Made by a program: the position numbers and the translations under genes. Below, in pieces: positions 10,991 through 20,500 of a DNA stretch of 64,000 nucleotides (the first letter of the stretch is position 1; every line of letters begins with the position of its first letter). Source of the DNA: Rosa chinensis (Eukaryota > Streptophyta > Magnoliopsida > Rosales > Rosaceae); the NCBI RefSeq assembly GCF_002994745.2, contig NC_037094.1, positions 6,742,001 to 6,806,000 on the forward strand, in the 5' to 3' direction. The notes below the pieces were generated by a model that saw only the letters and a list, made by a program, of their open reading frames with translations, searched no databases and was not told where the DNA came from.

Positions 10991-11506
10991 TGTTAATGTC
11001 TAAAAGTCTAGCGGTAGCTGAACCTTAGTTAACGCTGATCCGGTGGGCGGACCGATACTTGTGTTGTTATTGTAGTTCCCGTTACCTGTCAAGTAAAATA
11101 CAATGGGCGTCAGAGGGAGACCGCGCTGGGCGGTCTTCAACTCTCCGATGCCTAAGTTAGTCAATGTATTTATGTTGACAAAGTAACAGTAGGTAAGTAT
11201 TGAATGCGTAATTAATGAGGAGAGAGGAGAGAACCTTTTATAGGTGAGGGAGGGACTGATCTTGTCTTTGTTTTCGATGTGGGACTGATATGCTTCAGTT
11301 CTCAGTTTCAGAAGCTTCTGACGCTATCTTGGCGTGGCGCGTGGCGGCGCGTCGCCGGCGATCTGGGGATGGTCCAACGCTGAGGTTGTGGCCCGCCTGG
11401 CGGTGCGTCTACATGTCATTCCTTTAGTTGGAATTAGTACCTTTGGCGGTACAATGAGCGTGGCTCATTATAGCTAATTATGCTTGCAAATGTACATGTA
11501 TGTACA
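10991..11506 (-). repeat. E1 5' LTR (516 bp)
   Basis: The LTR runs from TGTACATACATG (11506) to GACATTAACA (10991), TG...CA, followed by the primer site. It is closely similar to the E2 3' LTR (16182-16697), also 516 bp. The promoter TATA box is in the middle of the LTR. The adjoining base at 11507 is the interior of the E2 antisense gene. Confidence 0.93.
11234..11244 (-). promoter_or_regulatory. TATA box of the E1 5' LTR
   Basis: CCTATAAAAGG on the minus strand, about 240 bp before the LTR end. The same box is in E2 (16445-16454) and the E3 5' LTR (about 17275). It should drive the genomic/gag-pol RNA on the minus strand. Confidence 0.7.
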
Positions 11507-13276
11507 TCGGCGAAGGAGTCCAGATCGCTGACGGCGGGCGCCTCTCCCTCCACCGCCGCAGTTTTTGCAGGAGCTTGGCGGGCTTTCTTCTGTCGGCGGG
11601 CCCCAGCCACCTCCACCTCTTCTCCCTCTTCCTCGTCAGGAGACTCAGCCGTCCGGCGCTTTTTCTCCAGCGCCCTCTGGCCCCCAGCGGCGGCCCTCGT
11701 CGCCCTCACTGGCGGTTCCTCCCTCGTCACAATGACTTCTCCCGCCGGCTGAACCACCTTCTGAGGACCACGCCTCTGGGCAGGCATCCGCTCCTTCTGA
11801 GGCCCGGCCGCAGCACTTCCCCTCTGATCCCCGCCGGCCGTCTGGGTCCCCGCCTGCACCACAGGCAGACCATCTTCACCAAGGTGAGACTGGTGCGGCA
11901 TCGCCATCACCACCGGAACCTCGGACTGGCTCAACGCCAACGTCTCCGGGTTCACCACAGTCTGCTGGGCCGCCAGCCCCTCGGCGTACATGGCCTCCAA
12001 AAAATTTTCTATCTCCGCCCGATCCATCGCTTTCTCAAATGCGTCCCGACTTGATTTGTTACCCGGCGGAGTTTCTAAAAAAAAAAAAAAAAAAAGAGGG
12101 AAGACAGCCACCAGTCAGACACAATTCAATTATAAAACGAAGCGACAGGGTAGACTCCTCACCAATGGAGCGTGTTAGTCGCAGGTCGACCAATAACTCC
12201 CAACCAGTCAGCAGGCGAAAATCAAGCAAGTTTCGGTTCCGCCAGCAACCTCTGATCCTCGCCACGCGGCACTCTTCTTCACGCGTCAGCGTATACCGAA
12301 GTCCCGCTGCACACAAAAAACACGTCGTTAGTAAGAATACAAGTTCAAGCATGTAAGCACGCCAAACATTTTCAGCGGACACCGGCCACCAACCTCGAAT
12401 AGGTTGGAACTCAGACTTAATCCTAAATGACGGCCCTTCTTCGTTAGACCTAGCGTGGTACTCCCAACCGTCGGTAGCGACGCAAAAGGTTCCCCGCCAA
12501 TAGGACATGGAGTCCCTCAGATTCTCGATCAGCTTGGGCGCTCCCTGCCGGCGACTCAAGTTTACTTGCCCTTTGCAGCCTTGGCGCTTCACATATACTA
12601 ACTCGTAGAAATGAAGCACTTCCGCCACGGTAGGCCCCTCGCACCCCGACAAGCGCCACAAGGAGTTCATCGCCAACATCAACCGCCACATGTTGGGACA
12701 GATCTGACCAAAGGCAAGGCCAAACTCGCAAACAAGGATTTGGAGATTGGGCACCAGCGGAAGTGTCACTCCTTGGCGGAATATGGCCTCGTGCACGGCC
12801 GCACACCCCGTCGGGAGAATCGACGCCTTCTCATCAGCCGTCGGTGGGCGCAGCTTCACCGACCCCGGCAACCGGAACGCCTGCTTCAGTCGAGCGACAG
12901 CAGCACCGCTCATCCCCCCTCCCGCCTCGTCAACGGCTGTCCCATCCGGGAGGAACCACGCTGACTCAACATTCTGCTCCGCTGTTTCTCCCTCCCCAGC
13001 GGAGCCGCTGGCAGCACTATTACTCGCCAGATGCTCGTCGCGCCTGGCTTTGGCGGCAGCGGCCTCGCCCGCCTTAGAACTCTCCGGACGCGAACCCCGA
13101 CCCATAACTACTTCCCAGGGGATGGTCTGTAGCGGCTCGACGTCTAGCACTTCTGGCAGTGAGGTTCCTGCAGGGGCAGACGGACGCAACGAATCAATAA
13201 AAATCCCATCCGCCGCGCTGAGCGACACGTCAGACCCGGAATCCTCACTGCTCGAAATCTCTATAACGCTAGCCAT
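11507..13276 (-). CDS. E2 antisense additional ORF, truncated by the E1 insertion
   Basis: Same protein as in E1 (start MASVIEISSSEDS), but the G-run at 12916-12921 has six Gs and the frame is open. It is open through 405 codons if intron 2 is ignored. Intron 2 (12162-12075) is 88 bp here against 84 bp in E1, lengthened by an 18-base T-run next to the acceptor. Left in, it shifts the frame; removed, the frame continues to the E1 junction. Intron 1 (about 12387-12301) is kept. Coding ends at 11507 in the motif DLDSFA where E1 inserted, so the coiled-coil and tail are lost from this side. It is the better copy for judging the N-terminal half of the protein. Confidence 0.8.
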
Positions 13277-13285
13277 CCCAAAACC

Positions 13286-13572
13286 CTAAAACCCACATCA
13301 GTTAGCACAAACATAGATCTAGCCTATTCTCGCATCAGATATAGCCAAAATAATCAAGAACAAAACCCAGAAAACTCCAGAGTATAAACAAACGCACTCA
13401 ACCCAGACTCGACTATCCAAATCCTAAACCACTAAACGCATTGGCCAACCATCATTCAACCCCCCACAAAAAACCCCATCTCACACCTCAGAACACACCC
13501 AGAAAAGCAAACACAACAAAACCCAGAAACTAGCAGAAACAAATAGCAGAAAACAGAGATCCGAATACCAAC
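13286..13572 (-). other. Leader intron of the E2 antisense gene
   Basis: Donor CTGAG|GTTGGT and acceptor GGTTTTAG|GG are both identical to E1. The intron is 287 bp, and the acceptor lies nine bases before the ATG at 13276. Confidence 0.6.
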
Positions 13573-13732
13573 CTCAGTGGTGCAATCTCCGGCACGGTGG
13601 TGCACAGTTACGACCGACGTCTCTCTGGGAGTGGTATACCCAAACTTCGGTAGGCTCCTTCTCAGGTTTCGGACAAACGGTGGCTAAGCTTTCAAAATTT
13701 TCACAAAGTGTCGAATCCCCCAGAGTTTCCCC

Positions 13733-13743
13733 CTTTTATATCG
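13733..13743 (-). promoter_or_regulatory. TATA box of the E2 antisense gene
   Basis: GATATAAAAGG on the minus strand, at the position homologous to 1630-1640 in E1. It lies between the tandem array and the leader intron. Confidence 0.6.
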
Positions 13744-13959
13744 GCCCCAACGCGTCCTCAGCCGTCCGCTCCATACCGACATCACTTGTTAGCCGTACAC
13801 GTGTCGTACGTCTCCACTCACTCTCCGGATTGCCCGAGGCGTCATCTCGGTTACGAAACCCACAGTTACTGTCATTAAAGGCTAGAAGACGGACAGGCTT
13901 AGCAGACAAACCTACGCACGCTAACCCGCTATAGGCTCGACAAGTATTAACCACCGAAG

Positions 13960-15605
13960 GGGCAACCTCGGAAACCCCGCCAGCGGAACTTCTCCCTTGT
14001 CATTTTCCAAGAGAGGAAGTATCCGCTGAGCAAACCCAGCCAGCGGAACTTCTCCCTTGTCATTTTCCAAGAGACGAAGTCTCCGCTGAGCAAACCCCGC
14101 CAGCGGAACTTCTCCCTTGTCATTTTCCAAGAGAGGAAGTATCCGCTGAGCAAACCCCGCCAGCGGAACTTCTCCCTTGTCATTTTCCAAGAGACGAAGT
14201 CTCCGCTGAGCAAAACCCCGCCAGCGGAACTTCTCCCTTCTCATTTTCCAAGAGACGAAGTATCCGCTGAGCAAACCCGCCAGCGGAACTTCTCCCTTGT
14301 CATTTTCCAAGAGACGAAGTATCCGCTGAGCAAACCCAGCCAGCGGAACTTCTCCCTTGTCATTTTCCAAGAGACGAAGTCTCCGCTGAGCAAACCCCGC
14401 CAGCGGAACTTCTCCCTTGTCATTTTCCAAGAGAGGAAGTATCCGCTGAGCAAACCCCGCCAGCGGAACTTCTCCCTTGTCATTTTCCAAGAGACGAAGT
14501 ATCCGCTGAGCAAAACCCCGCCAGCGGAACTTCTCCCTTGTCATTTTCCAAGAGACGAAGTATCCGCTGAGCAAACCCGCCAGCGGAACTTCTCCCTTGT
14601 CATTTTCCAAGAGACGAAGTCTCCGCTGAGCAAACCCCGCCAGCGGAACTTCTCCCTTGTCATTTTCCAAGAGACGAAGTATCCGCTGAGCAAACCCAGC
14701 CAGCGGAACTTCTCCCTTGTCATTTTCCAAGAGACGAAGTCTCCGCTGAGCAAACCCCACCAGCGGAACTTCTCCCTTGTCATTTTCCAAGAGAGGAAGT
14801 ATCCGCTGAGCAAACCCAGCCAGCGGAACTTCTCCCTTGTCATTTTCCAAGAGACGAAGTCTCCGCTGAGCAAACCCTTCCAGCGGAACTTCTCCCTTGT
14901 CATTTTCCAAGAGAGGAAGTATCCGCTGAGCAAACCCCGCCAGCGGAACTTCTCCCTTGTCATTTTCCAAGAGACGAAGTCTCCGCTGAGCAAAACCCCG
15001 CCAGCGGAACTTCTCCCTTGTCATTTTCCAAGAGACGAAGTATCCGCTGAGCAAAACCCCGCCAGCGGAACTTCTCCCTTGTCATTTTCCAAGAGACGAA
15101 GTATCCGCTGAGCAAACCGGCCAGCGGAACTTCTCCCTTGTCATTTTCCAAGAGACGAAGTCTCCGCTGAGCAAACCCCGCCAGCGGAACTTCTCCCTTG
15201 TCATTTTCCAAGAGACGAAGTATCCGCTGAGCAAACCCAGCCAGCGGAACTTCTCCCTTGTCATTTTCCAAGAGACGAAGTCTCCGCTGAGCAAACCCCA
15301 CCAGCGGAACTTCTCCCTTGTCATTTTCCAAGAGAGGAAGTATCCGCTGAGCAAACCCAGCCAGCGGAACTTCTCCCTTGTCATTTTCCAAGAGACGAAG
15401 TCTCCGCTGAGCAAACCCCTCCAGCGGAACTTCTCCCTTGTCATTTTCCAAGAGAGGAAGTATCCGCTGAGCAAACCCCGCCAGCGGAACTTCTCCCTTG
15501 TCATTTTCCAAGAGACGAAGTCTCCGCTGAGCAAAACCCCGCCAGCGGAACTTCTCCCTTGTCATTTTCCAAGAAACGAAGTCTCCGCCAGCGAAACCCC
15601 GCCAG
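13960..15605. repeat. 60-bp tandem array of E2 (about 27 units, with a 541-bp higher-order repeat)
   Basis: About 27 contiguous 60-62-bp units homologous to the E1 array, each with CCAGCGGAACTTCTCCCTTG and GAAGT(A/C)TCCGCTGAGCAAA. Two nine-unit blocks, about 14541-14993 and 15082-15534, are nearly identical and offset by 541 bp, so part of the expansion was by block duplication. Units with one extra base (61 bp) occur at intervals. The long minus-strand ORFs here follow from the period being a multiple of three and are not called as genes. Confidence 0.92.
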
Positions 15606-16161
15606 CGGCACTTCCCCCTTGCTACCCTGCAAGCGGGGTGTCTTTCGCTACACACCGCTGGCGGAATCTTTCTTTTCATCTTGCAAAAATACCGCCAGGC
15701 ACGTCTATCGGACGCTGCTTCCTACTGCATCCAGCGGGGGGATGTCCGCCAACGGTAAATCCCGAGGCTACGCCTCACTCTGACAACGACCGCCACGCGG
15801 CGTTACCGTCAGACCGTCCCTACGGGACACGGGGACTAGTCAAACAGTCTACGACGGCCCTGATCAGGCACGTTGACCCCCGTAATTTGGGTGCTAAACA
15901 TTGGGCTCGCTACCCAACACCCTCTGCTCCGTGCAGCTCCCCCTCATCAAACAAATTACCGACCATCCGGAGGTCTATCTTCTCCGGGGAGTGGGGGACT
16001 CCCTGGGGGGCCCAGCAGGGGCCCACCCGAAAGGGTATAAAGCGTTTGATCAGTAAAACCAACGGTTGACAACGCACTGACGCTAATTATGCTCTTGCAA
16101 GTCTAGCGGAGGAAAACGCTTCAAACCGCCGAACAACTCCCCAACCAAGATTGCCCTCCTT
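15606..16161. other. E2 non-coding 3' region
   Basis: Homologous (inverted) to E1 236-796. No gene is recognised. Confidence 0.6.
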
Positions 16162-16181
16162 GACTGGGGACTTGGGGGACT
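16162..16181 (+). other. E2 polypurine tract
   Basis: GACTGGGGACTTGGGGGACT ends immediately before the TG of the 3' LTR. Confidence 0.85.
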
Positions 16182-16697
16182 TGTACATACTTGTACATTT
16201 GCAAGCATAATTAGCTATAACGAGCCACGCTCATTGTACCGCCAAAGGTACTAATTCCAACTAAAGGAATGACATGCAGACGCACCGCCAGGCGGGCTAC
16301 AACCTCAGCGTTGGACCATCCCCAGATCGCCGGCGACGCGCCGCCACGCGCCACGCCAAGATAGCGTCAGAAGCTTCTGAAACTGAGAACTGAAGCATAT
16401 CAGTCCCACATCGAAAACAAAGACAAGATCAGTCTCTTCCTCACCTATAAAAGGTTCTCTCCTCTCTCCTCATTAATTACGCATTCAATACTTACCTACT
16501 GTTACTTTGTCAACATAAATACATTGACTAACTTAGGCATCGGAGAGTTTAAGACCGCCCAGCGCGGTCTCCCTCTGACGCCCGTTGTATTTTACTTGAC
16601 AGGTAACGGGAACTACAACATTAACAGAAGTATCGATCCGCCCAACGGATCAGCGTTGACTAAGGTCCGGCTACCGCCAGACTTTTAGACATTAACA
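16182..16697 (+). repeat. E2 3' LTR (516 bp)
   Basis: TGTACATACTTG...GACATTAACA, the same length and ends as the E1 LTR. The TATA box CTATAAAAGG is at 16445-16454. The flanking base at 16698 begins an unrelated-age integrase fragment (E5). Confidence 0.92.
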
Positions 16698-17091
16698 CCT
16701 CGATTGGTAGGACTTCCTCAGTGCCAAACATCATGCAAAACAGTGTTTTGCCGTTGGCGGATGTTGGGGTTGTCCTGATAGCCCATAGGACCTCTGGGAG
16801 CTTTTCAGCCCATATGCCTTAGGCGTTGTCAAGCTTATTCTTGTGTAGTTTCTTTACGATCTTGTTTGCCACCTGGACCTGACCATTGGTTTGGGGAGGC
16901 ACCACAGAAGCATAGCGCATCTTGGTGCCCAACTTGGCGGTGAAGTTGATGACTTCCTCATTGTTAAGTTGTTCCCCGTTGTCTGTGATAATGGTGTGGG
17001 GTACGCCGTAGCGGTAGTAAATATTTTTTTAGAGAAAATGAGTTACTTTGGTGGTTGTGATTGCAGTTAGATTGTTGTTGTGCCTCAATCT
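16698..17091 (-). pseudogene. E5 integrase fragment (oldest Tat-type copy)
   Basis: The minus strand matches the E1 integrase at about 5575-5940, including the stretch around ITDNG and YCRYGVPH, but with stops and indels. It is bounded left by the E2 LTR and right by the truncated E3 5' LTR. Homology ends about 17070; the last bases form a small inverted repeat. The same old element continues at 29752. Confidence 0.75.
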
Positions 17092-17517
17092 AACTGTATG
17101 ACCTACGGAAACACAGCCAAATATGCTACCGCCTGAGCCCCGGCTCGCCCCCAAATCACATCTGATGCACCACCACGGGCCGCGCCAAGTTAGCATCAGA
17201 AGCTGGGGACTGAAGCACATCAGTCCCACATCGAAAATATGGAGAAGCTCAGTTCCCTCTTCACCTATAAAAAGGTTCTCTCATATATCCTCATTAATTA
17301 CGCATTTACTACTTACCTATTGTTACTTTGTCAACATAAGTACATTGACTAACTTAAGCATCGGAGAAGAGAAGACCGCCCAATGCGGTCTCCCTCTGAC
17401 GCTCTATGTATTTTACTTGACAGGTAGCAGAAGATCTGAGAACATCACAAGTAGCGATCCACCCATCGGATCAGAGTTAACCTAGGTTCAGCTATCACTG
17501 AACTTTAGACATTAACA
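17092..17517 (+). repeat. E3 5' LTR, lacking its first ~80 bp
   Basis: Homologous to the 3' LTR from GTGACCTACGG onward (17095 versus 29371) and ending GACATTAACA before the primer site. The start TGTACTTACATAGG seen at 29288 is missing. A TATA box (CTATAAAAAGG) is near 17275. Confidence 0.8.
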
Positions 17518-17535
17518 TTGGCACTGTCCGTGGGA
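17518..17535 (+). other. E3 primer binding site (mutated)
   Basis: TTGGCACTGTCCGTGGGA, matching the E1 site except for C/T-type changes in the GCGCCGTCT core. Confidence 0.7.
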
Positions 17536-17570
17536 ATCCTTGAACAAAAGGTCATCCCACCACATCCACC

Positions 17571-20500
17571 ATGACTAACGGTAGCGGGGGAAACGCTGAA
17601 AAACGAGCAGATCAATCCGCTAACCCCCACCCCCACCAACCCACGATCAACGTTAATCCAGTGGTTAACGTTAACCGTGCATTATTCAACACACCGGTTA
17701 ACCCTGGCGTGGAACCCCAAACTACTCCCCAGGTTCCGCCAACCCTAACTACGGTGGAGGCTCAGCCGAGTGGCAGCCGCCCACTGGTGCAGGACCTTGC
17801 CGCTATGTATGAGCTGGCACTGGCAGACCTTTACAAAGCAAATAAGGAGCGCGAGCAGGAGCGTAGAGAAAAGGCCAAGGCCCAAAAGCAGGTGGCCATG
17901 CTGATGGCAAGATTTGATGAGCTGAAGAAGGTGCTGGAAGCAAACGCCAACACGGCGCAAAGCGAGCAATCAAGGAGCATTAGGCACAGTCAGCCCAACA
18001 CCGGCGGATTGGTACCTGGACCAATCATACAGATGTAGGTACCATTGAACCCACCAGAGCCATTGGGGATGGGCCCACCTCCCCCGCCCAGGCTAATGTT
18101 GGAGCAGGAGGCGGAGTCACAACCACACACCAACCGCTCGGCGATCAGGGCTAGAACTGAGGGAAATCCACTTGCCCCCAGGCGGGAGCTGGCCCAGAGG
18201 AACCTCCAGGCAGGGCCCACCGGTGACGCAACTGGCCTAATCCTGGAAAGGATGCAACAACTAGAGCAAAGGCTAATCCGAGCACCAATGCCAAATACAC
18301 TCTTTGCGTCCGGGCCAGGAACATTCACCTCCATGATCCTGCATGCCATCTGCCTGGCCCACACAAAGATGCCAAAGATGTCACATTACTGTGGCATGAT
18401 TGACCCATTTGTCCATATGGACACCTTCAAGAAAGTCACCAATAACAAGGGATTCGATGACGCTACCTTCTGCCACTTGTTCAGCGAAACGCTAGATAGT
18501 GAGGCGATGAGTTGGTTATTTGAGTGCCCGTCGGGGTCCATTGACTCATTCCATGCACTGTCAAATGCTTTCCTTTCTCGGTTCATCCTATTGGCTGCCG
18601 GACACCACAACACAACTCAGCTATTCAACCTCAGGCAGGGGCCGGAAGAAACATTGAAAGCATTGGTCACCAGATGGCGAGCAGCAACGTCCCAATGCCG
18701 CGACCTTGATAAGACAATGACGCTGGCAGCTTTCAAGCAAGGACTCGTCAAGGGGCCATTTCTCTATCATCTCAACTATAACCATCCAAACGACGCGTAT
18801 GATCATGTCATGAGTGAGGCTGTGATCCATGCACAGGCAGAGTTCATCACATACGGAGAAACCCCACCACCTCCACCGACACCAGCAAAGTCCACTCAGC
18901 CTTCATCCAGTCATCACGAAACCGCTAACAAGGCCCCTGCCACTCCGCAAACTGATTAGAAGAGAGAGTGGCAAAGGGGAAACTACCAGAGTAAGCGGCA
19001 GAAGGACCAACACTACAATAAGGGCAACCGCTCATCTCATGGGGATAACCGTTTATCGAGACTTTGTACCGAGATGGTAAAATGGAACAATTCAAGGTGC
19101 GCCAACCACTACTCGTGATCGCCAACATTGAGCCCATGGGCCGCATCAACACCATTGACGGTGGTGCCCTAATCACCAACATGTCTCACAGGGCGAAAAA
19201 ACGCTATGCACGTGCTAACCACCCCAAAGAAGTGTGCAATATCTTCTATGAAAGGTGCGCTAAGCTCCCAAAATCTGGTTGGGAGCCCATTACCTTCTCA
19301 GAGGAGGAGGAGCGCGGAGTACATCTACCCCACATCCATTTTTGATCGACACTATACTCGATAGATGGTCTGTGGGAAGGGTCATTGTTGACAGCGGGTC
19401 CACTGTAAATGTCATATTCAATGGTTTCTACAACAAACTTCAGCGGAATAGAAAACTACAACAGGATCATGAGCCATTGCTCAGCTTCTCTGGTGACGTC
19501 ACACAGCCATTAGGTTCTGAATACATGCGACTAGTTATCGGCGCTAGTCCATGCACGGCGGAAATCCATACAGAGTTCATCATTGTGGACTGCTTCAGTT
19601 CATATAATGCCATCATTGGTTGACCGACACTCAACAAGCTCATGTGCATCATCACCGGATACATGCTCCTCATGAATTTCCCTTCCCCCCCCAACGAGAC
19701 AGGCTGTGTGAAGGGAGTCAATAGCTTGCACGTGAGTGTAATTCAACGACTGTGTCGCGGTTGACGCTCCGCCATGAGATCCTTACGGTAGGAAACAATG
19801 CACGGGCACCAGACATCTTTGAGGACCCTAGGGATGATGAGAAGAAATATGTCAAAAAGGAGCCTGTCAACCCAGAAACATCCTTGAGGGTTATCAGCAT
19901 CTCCGACGAGCACCCTGAGCGAACAGTCCGCATCGGCACTCAGCTAGACCAGGAGGTAACGACTGAACTCACCCAGTTTCTACATGACAACGCCACCATC
20001 TTTGCATGGTCCTATGCCGACATGCCAGGCATCTCCTCTGAGATCATCACACACAAATTGAGTATTAAACCATCCGCCTACCCTGTCAAGCAGCGGCGAA
20101 GGGCCTTTGATGAGGAGAGATACCGTGCAATAGGGGAAGAGGTTGCCAAGCTCCAGAACATTGGATTCATCCGCCAAGCCAATTACCCACAGTGTATTTC
20201 CAACCTGGTCATGGTCAAAAAACCCAGCGGAAAGTGGCAGATGTGTGTCGACTTCAAGGCCCTCAACAAGGCTTGCCCCAAGGACAGCTTCCCGCTACCT
20301 CACATAGACTAGCTGGTCGATGCAACTACTAGGCACGAGCTACTCAGCATGATGGATGCCTTCTTCGGCTATAACCAGATCAAGATGCACCCTGGTGACC
20401 AGGAGTGCACCTCCTTCACCACCTGTTTGGCTCCAGTTTTGTTACAGCTAGTCAACAGTCTCTTTTCTTGCTCGGGCATGCCAGCATCGTCGGGTGCGGT

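Larger units (their letters stand above)
1..11506 (-). mobile_element. E1: nearly intact Tat-type Ty3/gypsy LTR retrotransposon with antisense extra gene
   Basis: The element reads on the minus strand: 5' LTR (10991-11506), primer site, gag-pol (10936-5213), spacer, an extra gene on the plus strand (2098-4805), a 60-bp tandem array, polypurine tract and 3' LTR (216 down past base 1, cut by the window edge). LTR ends are TG...CA. The visible 216 bp of the 3' LTR differ from the 5' LTR at a single base (position 29 versus 11319), so the insertion is young. E1 landed inside the antisense gene of a second copy (E2) that points the other way: E2 coding sequence resumes at 11507. The second RNase H domain and antisense additional ORF are the established hallmarks of the Tat lineage. 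The left target duplication lies off-window, so it cannot be checked here. Confidence 0.93.
11507..16697 (+). mobile_element. E2: right-hand part of a second Tat-type element, split by E1
   Basis: E2 points the opposite way to E1. It keeps the 5' two-thirds of its antisense gene (13276-11507, minus strand), that gene's promoter and leader intron, a long 60-bp array, polypurine tract and 3' LTR. Its gag-pol and 5' LTR would lie left of the window, beyond the left end of E1. The right end abuts an old integrase fragment (E5), into which E2 inserted. Sequence identity with E1 is high, so both belong to one recent burst. Confidence 0.9.

Noticed and set aside
13960..15605. CRISPR-like appearance of regular 60-bp repeats
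   Set aside because: Units are contiguous with no unique spacers, and the DNA is plant nuclear.
13921..15679. Several minus-strand ORFs of up to 377 codons in the E2 array
   Set aside because: Same reason: tandem units keep frames open, and overlapping frames encode the same DNA repeat.
17066..17094. Inverted repeat GTTAGATTG...CAATCTAAC as a terminator or regulatory hairpin
   Set aside because: It lies at a deletion junction between two dead elements and is more likely repair filler.
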